Source: CBDAUN01 sp965200645
Lineage (GTDB): Bacteria > Pseudomonadota > Gammaproteobacteria > Arenicellales > JAJDZL01
Direction of reading: 5' to 3'
Assembly (NCBI GenBank): GCA_965200645.1
Contig: CBDAUN010000003.1
Location: 620,001-684,000 of the forward strand
Length of the DNA stretch: 64,000 nucleotides
This document shows, one piece after another, positions 27,202 through 34,713 of the stretch (its first letter is position 1; each line of letters starts with the position of its first letter). Position numbers and translations under genes: made by a program. Under the pieces are notes generated by a model. It was not told the origin of the DNA. It made no database searches and was given only the letters and a program-made list of their open reading frames with translations.

Positions 27202-29151
27202 TCATTTACCCATTACATTCAAAATAAATTCTGTTTCCCGCTTGAATGAATCAATTTTCGTATCAATCATGTTAAATCCATGACCCTCCCCCTGATATTC
27301 AATGTAGTCAGATGGCAAACCTTTTGCTTTAAGTGCTTGTATGACTTCTTGAGAGAGTTTTGGAGGGACAACTTCATCATCCAACCCCTGAAACAGGATG
27401 ATGGCTGCTTGAATTTGGTCAATGTAATTTATGGGGGATCTTTGATAAAACTCGCTTGCCGTTGAACTTGCCCGATCTGCTGAGTAGACATCTCCGATCA
27501 ATACATCTACATACTTGGATTCAAATTTGTGAGTGATGGCTGCAAGAGTCGCCAAATTTCCGATTCCGTAGTAGGAAACTCCAACACTAATCGCTTCCGG
27601 ATGCCTGGTGACCATTCTCAGTACGACATAACCACCAGCACTACCGCCCCGAATACAAACCTGATCTCGCATTGCATATCCACCTTGAACCGCAAATTCA
27701 ATCGCATCGGCTACGTCATCGACATCTATGCAACCCCACTCACCGTTGAGTTTTTTACGATATTTTCGACCGAACCCCGTACTGCCTCGATGGTTGACGT
27801 CCAAAATTGCAAACCCCAATGACAGGTAATACTGATTGATAGGCGATAATTTTGGATAGGCTCGTGCAGTTGGCCCACCATGAACAATCACCATCAGTGG
27901 CCGGGGCGATCTTTCTTCACCTACAGGTAAGTACAAATAAGCATGCGCCTTATCCCCATCTCGTGTATCAAACCACACGGATTTAGGCTCGTGAACATCC
28001 TCTTCGTTAAACAGTGGAGGATTTCGAAAAATAACTTTGCTGACTTTGATGTCACGACGAAACTCCACCACTTCTGGTTCCTTTCTGCCAGAACTGCCTA
28101 CATACATAACCCTATTTTCGAAAGTTTTAGGGTCTGACCAAAGGTAACCTAAACAGTTGTAATCAAAGCAGTTGAGTGGCATCTCCTCACCGTCCAGACT
28201 GATCTCGACGAGTTCATCCCCTGCGGCCTTGGTGCGTACAGCAAGAAGACTTCCGGGACAGATTTCAGCCCAGCGACGATGCCCAAGTATCCAATGCGGT
28301 TCGCCATACTCAGCTAAACCTTGAGTCAATGCGCGTATCCCAGAGTCGTTCGACCAAAGATATAAATTCCAGAAATTCTCTGGTGTATTTTCATCGGCAT
28401 CTATGTCCATAGCAAAACAAAGTTCACCGGTACTCAAAAATCCAAGTTGACATACACTACAGCCTGCACCACCGGCGACAACCCGTACGTTATTCAACTG
28501 AACATCTTCGGTCGAAATTGTCAGTTCTCCTACATTCAAAGTCGACTCATCCCATGGCATATTTGGATGATTCCATGAAATCCATGCCAAATATCTGCCA
28601 TCGGGCGAAACGGTAGGTCTTACAACGAAGTCACTGCCACAAATAAGATCATTTGCGCTAACTACTTGATTGGAATTGAGGGAAATCCAAGCGATGGTGT
28701 TTTGATTTTCTCTGTCACGAACGCTTTTTTCCCGAACTACTACCATTTTTCGACCATTATCGAAGACTTCAAAGTCTGCATAGGTGGATTTCGATAAATC
28801 AGTGGAGTCGGTATAGGTGATGGGTTTTGGTCCGTCACAATCTGAAAACGATTGCTGATATATCAATAGGTCGGATTTGTTGCTGAATATGACCCTATCG
28901 TTATGCACAACAAAACAGTTTCCTCCATATTCATGTACCCGGTTGCTGATATTGAAAGGGGCAGGAGTGACGCATACCCGATCACCACTTGCGGTCTGTT
29001 TCACTAAAGCGACACGGCTTTTTTCCTTTGGCTGGCGTTCCAGCCAGTAGACTGCATCACCATGCCGACCAGGAAAGGCAGGCGACTGTGGGCGCTGAAA
29101 TAACTGCTCTATGCTGATTGAAAGAGATGTTTTGGTCATCTCGACATTCAA
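27202..29151 (-). CDS. S9 family prolyl oligopeptidase / acylaminoacyl peptidase
   Basis: Serine peptidase with an N-terminal beta-propeller (residues about 30-370) and a C-terminal alpha/beta hydrolase domain. The oxyanion region is VIVHGGPTA, the nucleophile Ser is in RGGSAGGYV, the catalytic Asp in GLDDEVVP and the His in GEGHGF. The 649-residue length fits the S9C group. No signal peptide is apparent, so it is probably cytoplasmic, acting on short peptides. The start overlaps the preceding DUF192 gene by 4 bases, indicating one operon. Confidence 0.9.
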   Translation of the reverse strand: MNVEMTKTSLSISIEQLFQRPQSPAFPGRHGDAVYWLERQPKEKSRVALVKQTASGDRVCVTPAPFNISNRVHEYGGNCFVVHNDRVIFSNKSDLLIYQQSFSDCDGPKPITYTDSTDLSKSTYADFEVFDNGRKMVVVREKSVRDRENQNTIAWISLNSNQVVSANDLICGSDFVVRPTVSPDGRYLAWISWNHPNMPWDESTLNVGELTISTEDVQLNNVRVVAGGAGCSVCQLGFLSTGELCFAMDIDADENTPENFWNLYLWSNDSGIRALTQGLAEYGEPHWILGHRRWAEICPGSLLAVRTKAAGDELVEISLDGEEMPLNCFDYNCLGYLWSDPKTFENRVMYVGSSGRKEPEVVEFRRDIKVSKVIFRNPPLFNEEDVHEPKSVWFDTRDGDKAHAYLYLPVGEERSPRPLMVIVHGGPTARAYPKLSPINQYYLSLGFAILDVNHRGSTGFGRKYRKKLNGEWGCIDVDDVADAIEFAVQGGYAMRDQVCIRGGSAGGYVVLRMVTRHPEAISVGVSYYGIGNLATLAAITHKFESKYVDVLIGDVYSADRASSTASEFYQRSPINYIDQIQAAIILFQGLDDEVVPPKLSQEVIQALKAKGLPSDYIEYQGEGHGFNMIDTKIDSFKRETEFILNVMGK

Positions 29152-29672
29152 TTCAGGATTAGTCGTGTGGTACCAGATTTCAGTTGGAACTGCTGAAAGA
29201 ATCCGGGAGGCGTTTCTAATACATACTGTGCTTCGCCTTTGGATTCATAAAGAACTTCCGGCCCTCCGAGTTCATATGGCTTCATTCGCTGAATCGAGAT
29301 AATTGTCTTGGACTCAGAAAAGAAAGCAATGTCCAATTCACCGTGTACGTTCGACATATGAAATTTACGTGGTGCTGGCCGATCGTAAACAAACAAAATG
29401 GCGCTCTTGGCGATCACCTCTGGGCAAATATGTTGATAGCCCGCCATGATTTCCATCCCTTCATCAGCCACCCGAACTCGCAGTTTAAGTTCTAACCCAC
29501 TTTCCTCTTCAACCAATCTGATGGATCGGATCTGCATATTTGCAAACTCTTCGGTAGTTAGGGTGCAGGTACTCGCATGCACATATACTGAATGCGCACC
29601 TGACATTGCAACTGTGATGACGAATATGCTAAGCCAACGCGTTGCGAACGACTCTGCAAACCTTTTCAACAT
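29148..29672 (-). CDS. DUF192 family secreted protein
   Basis: Protein of unknown function with an N-terminal signal peptide. I chose the ATG at 29672 because the product then starts MLKRFAESF, followed by a hydrophobic stretch and a likely cleavage site at VHA-S; the open frame extends 15 codons further upstream to 29717. The mature part carries DUF192 (COG1430) hallmarks: ILFVYDRPAPRKFHMSN, LDIAFFSE, YVLETPPGFFQQFQL. The role of this family is unknown. It overlaps the aminotransferase end by 44 bases and the peptidase start by 4. Confidence 0.78.
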   Translation of the reverse strand: MLKRFAESFATRWLSIFVITVAMSGAHSVYVHASTCTLTTEEFANMQIRSIRLVEEESGLELKLRVRVADEGMEIMAGYQHICPEVIAKSAILFVYDRPAPRKFHMSNVHGELDIAFFSESKTIISIQRMKPYELGGPEVLYESKGEAQYVLETPPGFFQQFQLKSGTTRLILN

Positions 29673-30738
29673 GGGAATCTGGCATTTCGGGATAGTTCGG
29701 GAGTGATATGGCTTCATTGCAGGCTTTGATACTCTGTGGAAACCGATCGCTCTTTACCTGTGAACTCTTGTATGGCGGTTGCTCGCTCAGAGGTTTTGGA
29801 TAATAAATTTGGTGACCTACTTGTTGCTGAAGCAGGCTGTCTACCAAGTGGTCGCGCCGAGAAGTGCGAATGGTAAAAATGTTGTACACATGCGTCGAAC
29901 CATTTTGGGAACTTGGAAGGTCAATGTCTAAGTCGCCTAGTCGGTTGCGGTACATCTGAGCAATTACCTGTCTTCTTAAAATCGCTTCATCGACAGTAGG
30001 CAGTTTTAGTCCAATGAGCTTGGCCTGCACGGTGTTAAGCCGACTGGTGTACCCAATCAACTCATGCTCGTTAGGCCCAACAATTCCATGATTCCGAAGC
30101 AACTTTGTTTTACTCGCCACCTCTTCATCATTCGTCGTCACCATACCGCCATCGCCATAGGCACCAAGGATTTTTGTTGGATAAAAACTAAAGCATCCAG
30201 CATCCCCTAGCCCGCCTACAAACTTGTCTGCCAACTTTGCTCCGAATGACTGTGCAGCATCTTCAATCACCGCTACTCCCTTGCGTCTGCCGATTTCACG
30301 TATGTCATCCATGTTAGCTGGTGCTCCAAACAGGTGAACCGGGAGAATTGCAGTTGTAGAATTATCAATGTTGTCTTCAATCTGATTTGCGTCAAGATTG
30401 AAATCATCAAACTGTATGTCTACAAAGACCGGTCGAGCACCCACTAGAGAAACAGCTTCAGGCGTGGCATAGAACCCAAAGTTTGGGACAATCACCGAAT
30501 CGCCGGGCTTTACTTTCAGCGCCCGCATTGCTAAAACCAGAGCATCCGTACCGCTCGATACAGTGATGACGTGCGCCACTCCGAGATATTGAGCGAGTTT
30601 TTGTTCCAACTCGCTGATGGCGGCACCTAGAATGAAGTTGCCATTCGTACCTAAGGAATGAATCTCTTCAAACCATTTTGATTCCAGCTGCTTGAACTGT
30701 TCCTTCAGGTCGAAGTATGGCACCGGAAATTGTGTCAT
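29629..30738 (-). CDS. DegT/DnrJ/EryC1/StrS family sugar aminotransferase (GnnB/WbpE-like)
   Basis: PLP-dependent aminotransferase acting on nucleotide-sugar ketones, 369 residues. Motifs: PYFDLKEQ at the start, SSGTDALVLAM, VIEDAAQSFGA, the PLP lysine in FSFYPTKILGAYGDGGM, and the C-terminal YYPKPLSEQ. The start overlaps the stop of the upstream Gfo/Idh gene (ATGA), so the two enzymes probably act in sequence, oxidation then amination. With no glycosyltransferases nearby, synthesis of UDP-GlcNAc3N for amide-linked lipid A (GnnA/GnnB) is a reasonable guess; a WbpB/WbpE-type role is the alternative. Confidence 0.88.
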   Translation of the reverse strand: MTQFPVPYFDLKEQFKQLESKWFEEIHSLGTNGNFILGAAISELEQKLAQYLGVAHVITVSSGTDALVLAMRALKVKPGDSVIVPNFGFYATPEAVSLVGARPVFVDIQFDDFNLDANQIEDNIDNSTTAILPVHLFGAPANMDDIREIGRRKGVAVIEDAAQSFGAKLADKFVGGLGDAGCFSFYPTKILGAYGDGGMVTTNDEEVASKTKLLRNHGIVGPNEHELIGYTSRLNTVQAKLIGLKLPTVDEAILRRQVIAQMYRNRLGDLDIDLPSSQNGSTHVYNIFTIRTSRRDHLVDSLLQQQVGHQIYYPKPLSEQPPYKSSQVKSDRFPQSIKACNEAISLPNYPEMPDSHVEKVCRVVRNALA

Positions 30739-31676
30739 ACAGCCTGAGCAACCTCAGCATGCACCATGCGTGCTACTTTCAATGCCAACAATCCATCTTC
30801 TCCTGTTACCAGTGGCTCTACACCGTTGGTCAACGTCTCAACAAAGTGGTTTACCTCGGTTTCCAGAGTCTGCTTTTTCGGAAAAGTTACCGGTTTCTCC
30901 ACTATATTTGCATCATCTTCGGACCTTGATGGCACGACTGAAGTAGATGTAATCGTCTGGTCAATTAGATTCAGTGACAACATTTGACTACCTTCGTAGA
31001 TTTCCATGGTTCTCTCTCGTTTACTGGATGCACGTGATGCCGTGACATTTGCTACTGCACCGCTTTCAAATTGAATTCGTGCATTCACCACATCCACGTG
31101 ATCAGTGATGACAGTTGCACCCATGGCCAACACTTCTGTTACAGGTGATTTGGTTAGTACCAAAATTAAATCAATGTCGTGAATCATCAAGTCTGTAATG
31201 ACATCCACATCATCGTTTCGACCGGCAAACTGACCAAGTCTTTGGGCATTGATAAACTTTGGCATGCTGATACGTTCAGCCGCCGCCATTACTGCGGAAT
31301 TGAATCTTTCCTGGTGTCCAACCAGCAGTTTCACCTTGTGCTTATTTGCCAGGTCGACAATCTTTTCCGCGTCGTCCACTGAAGATGCCAAGGGTTTTTC
31401 CATCAATATATGGACACCGGCCTCAATAAAGGGTTTGGCAGCAGGGTAATGCAGACTTGACGGCACGGCAACACTGACCGCATCCACTTTGCCAACTAGA
31501 TCTTCGGAGTTGGTAAAGGACGAACAACCTAATTCAGAGGCAATTGTTTCGCTGCGGTTTTGATCGACATCAACAACACCAACCAAGTCCACGTCCGAAT
31601 GATTTGCATAATATCCGGCGTGCAATTTACCCATGTAGCCAACGCCAACTACACCAACTCTCATTTGACTTGACAC
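30735..31676 (-). CDS. Gfo/Idh/MocA family oxidoreductase (GnnA/WbpB-like)
   Basis: NAD(P)-dependent sugar dehydrogenase of 313 residues. It has the N-terminal Rossmann motif VGVVGVGYMGKLHAGYY and the family EKPLA motif (ILMEKPLASSVDDAEKIV) with the catalytic Lys. A C-terminal alpha/beta domain contains LMIHDIDLIL, where the His is the expected catalytic residue. It is the first gene of an operon of at least four minus-strand genes. The likely role is 3-oxidation of a UDP-HexNAc for the following aminotransferase. Confidence 0.87.
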   Translation of the reverse strand: MSSQMRVGVVGVGYMGKLHAGYYANHSDVDLVGVVDVDQNRSETIASELGCSSFTNSEDLVGKVDAVSVAVPSSLHYPAAKPFIEAGVHILMEKPLASSVDDAEKIVDLANKHKVKLLVGHQERFNSAVMAAAERISMPKFINAQRLGQFAGRNDDVDVITDLMIHDIDLILVLTKSPVTEVLAMGATVITDHVDVVNARIQFESGAVANVTASRASSKRERTMEIYEGSQMLSLNLIDQTITSTSVVPSRSEDDANIVEKPVTFPKKQTLETEVNHFVETLTNGVEPLVTGEDGLLALKVARMVHAEVAQAV

Positions 31677-31816
31677 AGCCGAATTACGCTCTGCGATATT
31701 ACCTAGATTAATAAGAAAAGAATTTTTGAAAACTGAATGCTCACAAATGAGCCAGTTAAATGAAAAGACAACCGCTAGAGACCTAAATTTGGAGTGTTGC
31801 TTTTCGTCACAGAATT

Positions 31817-32392
31817 ATGACATTAAAGAAAATCTATGGTGAACAAATTAGTCACGAAATATTGAATTATTTGTCGCAGACCCCACCTATAGTAGAATGG
31901 AATTGTCCAACCCTTGAATCGAACTCCGAAACAATGCTGACTTCATTGAGAAACCGAATGGAACGCATGCTCGCTGTTGACGCCGATGATTCCGAAGTAA
32001 AGCGCGAGAATGTAACCAACTTAGCCGCAACTGCACTGCTACTCGAAGCAGCTCAAGTTGATTGTGAATTCAGCAATTCTGAAATCGAGCAAATCAAGAC
32101 TTCCTTAGTCTCCAAGTTCGGGATTCTCGAACACGATATTGACGAACTGCTCAGGTTCGCCCAAAATGAACTTCAAGCCGCAACTTGCCTGCATGAACTG
32201 ACCTCCACCATCAATGCAAACTGGGATCTGACCAGTAAAATCAAACTAGTTGAAGCGCTCTGGCGAGTAGTATTGTCAGACCAACACTTGGACCCACATG
32301 AACAGCACCTGATGCGAAAGTTACAGGGTCTGCTGTATATCCCGCAAGCAGAATATATCGCCGCAAAAATTCGAGCCAGTTCGAATCGATAA
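31817..32392 (+). CDS. TerB family tellurite resistance-like protein
   Basis: A 191-residue acidic helical protein. The region from about 60 to 185 has the TerB/DjlA-like layout: NLAATALLLEAAQVDCEFS, then EALWRVVLSDQHLDPHEQHLMRKL and LLYIPQAEY. The first 50 residues are extra and not recognisable; translation might begin at the internal ATG coding MLTSLRNRMERML. No other ter genes are near, so a role in tellurite resistance is not implied. It is divergent from the Gfo/Idh gene and convergent with ssb. Confidence 0.8.
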   Translation: MTLKKIYGEQISHEILNYLSQTPPIVEWNCPTLESNSETMLTSLRNRMERMLAVDADDSEVKRENVTNLAATALLLEAAQVDCEFSNSEIEQIKTSLVSKFGILEHDIDELLRFAQNELQAATCLHELTSTINANWDLTSKIKLVEALWRVVLSDQHLDPHEQHLMRKLQGLLYIPQAEYIAAKIRASSNR

Positions 32393-32414
32393 ACCTGGCA
32401 GGAATTTCATCGAC

Positions 32415-32888
32415 CTACCAAGGGAGATCGTCAGCAAAATCGTCGGTTTGATTGTCGTCGTTAGTTGGTGAAGAGTTCGAATCAGACGAATATCCTGAGT
32501 ATTCACTGGAACTGTCTTTACTCGAGCGTTCGTATCCAGCACTGTCCGGGTTGTTAAGCATCACAACTTCTGAACAAATTATTTCAGTGGAATACCGCAT
32601 TTGGTTAGTTCGCTGGTCTTCCCACTTCCGGGTCTGCAGGCGTCCTTCAACATAAAGTTTATGACCCTTCTTCACATATTTCTCAATTATCTCGACTAAT
32701 CTGCCAAAACAAACCAACCGATGCCACTCGGTTCGTTCATCTCTGCTGTTACTCTCTCGATCAAATACTGATTCTGTTGTTGCCAAACTAAAGTTTGCAA
32801 CAGCCTGATTGTTTCTGGTATATCGAATTTCAGGGTCTCGCCCTACATTTCCTACCAAGATGACTTTATTTATGCCACGACCTGCCAT
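32415..32888 (-). CDS. ssb: Single-stranded DNA-binding protein with C-terminal Trp
   Basis: Binds single-stranded DNA in replication and repair and recruits partners through its C-terminal tip. The 157-residue product has a normal OB fold (GINKVILVGNVGRDPEIRYT, WHRLVCFGRLVEI, YVEGRLQTRKW), then a Ser/Gly/Asp linker. The end is DDFADDLPW, where the canonical tip is DDDIPF: the terminal Phe is Trp and the Ile is Leu. The neighbourhood ssb-MFS-uvrA resembles that of Pseudomonas. Confidence 0.96.
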   Translation of the reverse strand: MAGRGINKVILVGNVGRDPEIRYTRNNQAVANFSLATTESVFDRESNSRDERTEWHRLVCFGRLVEIIEKYVKKGHKLYVEGRLQTRKWEDQRTNQMRYSTEIICSEVVMLNNPDSAGYERSSKDSSSEYSGYSSDSNSSPTNDDNQTDDFADDLPW

Positions 32889-32909
32889 TGAAAAAACTCC
32901 ATTAACCTT

Positions 32910-32929
32910 ATTAATTGAATGTAATTAAT
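32910..32929. repeat. Inverted repeat upstream of ssb
   Basis: ATTAATT, 6 bases, AATTAAT: a perfect 7-base inverted repeat 22 bases before the ssb ATG. It could be part of the promoter or an operator. It does not fit the LexA box pattern. AT-rich palindromes arise by chance, so confidence is low. Confidence 0.25.
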
Positions 32930-32989
32930 CTCAAAGGTCCAATATCTCATTTCGAAAAACTACCGGATAGGATACAAGAATTAAAAGCA

Positions 32990-34189
32990 TTATTGAGAAA
33001 AAGCAACCTTTCTCAGCGAAAAGGTTACCAATGTCCACAACCCCATCACGACAGCACAAAACACGTATACCCCTAATTCACCGAATGCGCCCTGTAATAA
33101 ACCACCGGCGACTCCACCAACAAATGCACCAATAAATGTACAAGTATTGAACGAACCCATTGCCGCACCTCGCAACTGCGCTGGTGCCATACGAATTGTA
33201 GTGGAAGGCAGCAGTGCTTCCAAGGTATTGAAACCCACAAAAAAGAGCCAAAATCCAAATATCAAAATAATTGGAGTTTGAATTCCAAAACTAAGAGCGA
33301 CTGCACCTGCAAACAAAATTATCGAGGCAGTCAGCATTATATTGATGGTCTGATTTTCTCTGGAGCTGCGTTTAATCAATGGCACCATCGCTACCGCCGA
33401 TAGTAGTAATGTAGGCACATAAATTTTCCAGATGTCATTGCTGTCAATTTGTATGGCTTCGACCAATGTGATTGGAAAAGCTACAAATAATGCTGTCAAT
33501 ACCGCATGCAGGGAAAATGATCCAGAATAAAGGCGAAGCAGGCTTGCGTCCAAGATGACTTCACGCAACTTAGACTTTTGTATCAAGTTACCTGAGTCAA
33601 CCATTGGTGTTTCTGGATTGGGAACAACAAACCAGATCAACAACAGCCCTACGACAGCCAAAGCAAATGCCACCCAAAACATCCCCGCGAGACCGACAAG
33701 ACCATCCAGAATTGGCGCCATAATGAAGGATAGAATGAACGCAGAACCGATCGAAACTCCAATAATTGCCATCGCTTTATTTCTTTGGTTATCTCGTGTC
33801 AGATCACCGGCCAAGGCGAAAACTGCGGCGGCAATGGAACCCGCTCCCTGTACTGCACGACCGATGGTGATCTCGATGAGTGTGTCAGCAGTTGCGGCGA
33901 TGACACACCCGATGGCGAACAGCATAATTCCGAAACTGATGACAGGTTTTCTACCCCACTTGTCAGATGCCAATCCAAATGGAATTTGCAAAATCGCCTG
34001 GGTCAATCCATAGACACCCAATGCAATACCAAGAAGTAGTGGGGTGGCATCCACCCAACTACCAGCATGCAATGCCAGTACAGGAACAATCAAGAACAGC
34101 CCAAACATCCTAAGACCAATAACAGCTGCAAGCGAACTTACTGCTCGCCGTTCGACTGCACTAAACACACTGCTTGATTTATTTTTCAA
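32990..34189 (-). CDS. MFS transporter (YajR/Bcr-like drug efflux group)
   Basis: Major facilitator permease of 399 residues with twelve predicted membrane helices. It has the motif-A loop between helices 2 and 3 (GLASDKWGRKPVIS) and a conserved RAVQGAGSIAAAVFAL in helix 4 typical of proton-driven drug antiporters. It lacks the extra C-terminal domain of E. coli YajR. The substrate is unknown. It stands between ssb and uvrA, the order found in pseudomonads, so the position reflects ancestry more than function. Confidence 0.88.
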   Translation of the reverse strand: MKNKSSSVFSAVERRAVSSLAAVIGLRMFGLFLIVPVLALHAGSWVDATPLLLGIALGVYGLTQAILQIPFGLASDKWGRKPVISFGIMLFAIGCVIAATADTLIEITIGRAVQGAGSIAAAVFALAGDLTRDNQRNKAMAIIGVSIGSAFILSFIMAPILDGLVGLAGMFWVAFALAVVGLLLIWFVVPNPETPMVDSGNLIQKSKLREVILDASLLRLYSGSFSLHAVLTALFVAFPITLVEAIQIDSNDIWKIYVPTLLLSAVAMVPLIKRSSRENQTINIMLTASIILFAGAVALSFGIQTPIILIFGFWLFFVGFNTLEALLPSTTIRMAPAQLRGAAMGSFNTCTFIGAFVGGVAGGLLQGAFGELGVYVFCAVVMGLWTLVTFSLRKVAFSQ

Positions 34190-34552
34190 CTTATTTATTA
34201 ATTAACTTTCTTATATTATTGATATTACTATCTTTATCAACAATAACTTATGTACTGTAAAGGAAACTTGAGATAGCATGTTCAGTATTTCACAACACCA
34301 TCTTTAGCATCCATTTGGTGCAAAGGCATGCAATAAAACTTCTTGAATTTGAACTTCTTTGGCGTCTAGACTGAGTTGCTTGACTCATATTTGAATCAAG
34401 TGCAACGGCCTTCTGAACGGGAAATCTTGAACAAGCTGGTTGAAAGTGAAAAGCTGAAGCTGTGAATAAAATTTCGCAAATTATAAATAATGAATACACC
34501 ACAAGCTGATTACTTGTCGGGCCATATTAATTGAGTAAAAACAGGTCTCCTA
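34190..34552. other. Intergenic region between MFS gene and uvrA, no gene seen
   Basis: AT-rich stretch upstream of two divergent genes. An open frame of 70 codons on the minus strand has no recognisable product. An imperfect inverted repeat lies at 34375-34406 (GTTGCTTGA facing ATCAAGTGCAAC). Promoters for both genes must be in or near this stretch, but I cannot place them. Confidence 0.4.
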
Positions 34553-34568
34553 CTGTCCAAAGGCACAG
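34553..34568. promoter_or_regulatory. Candidate LexA (SOS) box upstream of uvrA
   Basis: CTGT, 8 bases, ACAG matches the gammaproteobacterial LexA consensus frame CTGT-N8-ACAG, and the preceding TA also fits. The centre CCAAAGGC is less AT-rich than the best boxes. It lies 145 bases before the uvrA ATG. In E. coli uvrA is SOS-controlled. No lexA gene is in the window. Confidence 0.45.
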
Positions 34569-34713
34569 ATCCTAAAATGTTAAAGATGGTTTTTTGCTGC
34601 AATCTACTGCAATTTTTTGCAATAAATCATCAACTTGTTATTCATGAGTAAATTTACTTTGCAGATTAAAATTCAATCGGGCTAACATTGGCAGTTTGGC
34701 CTTCTCTAAATTA

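Noticed and set aside
34290..34502. Possible 70-codon gene upstream of the MFS transporter
   Set aside because: No ribosome site or recognisable sequence in an AT-rich gap.
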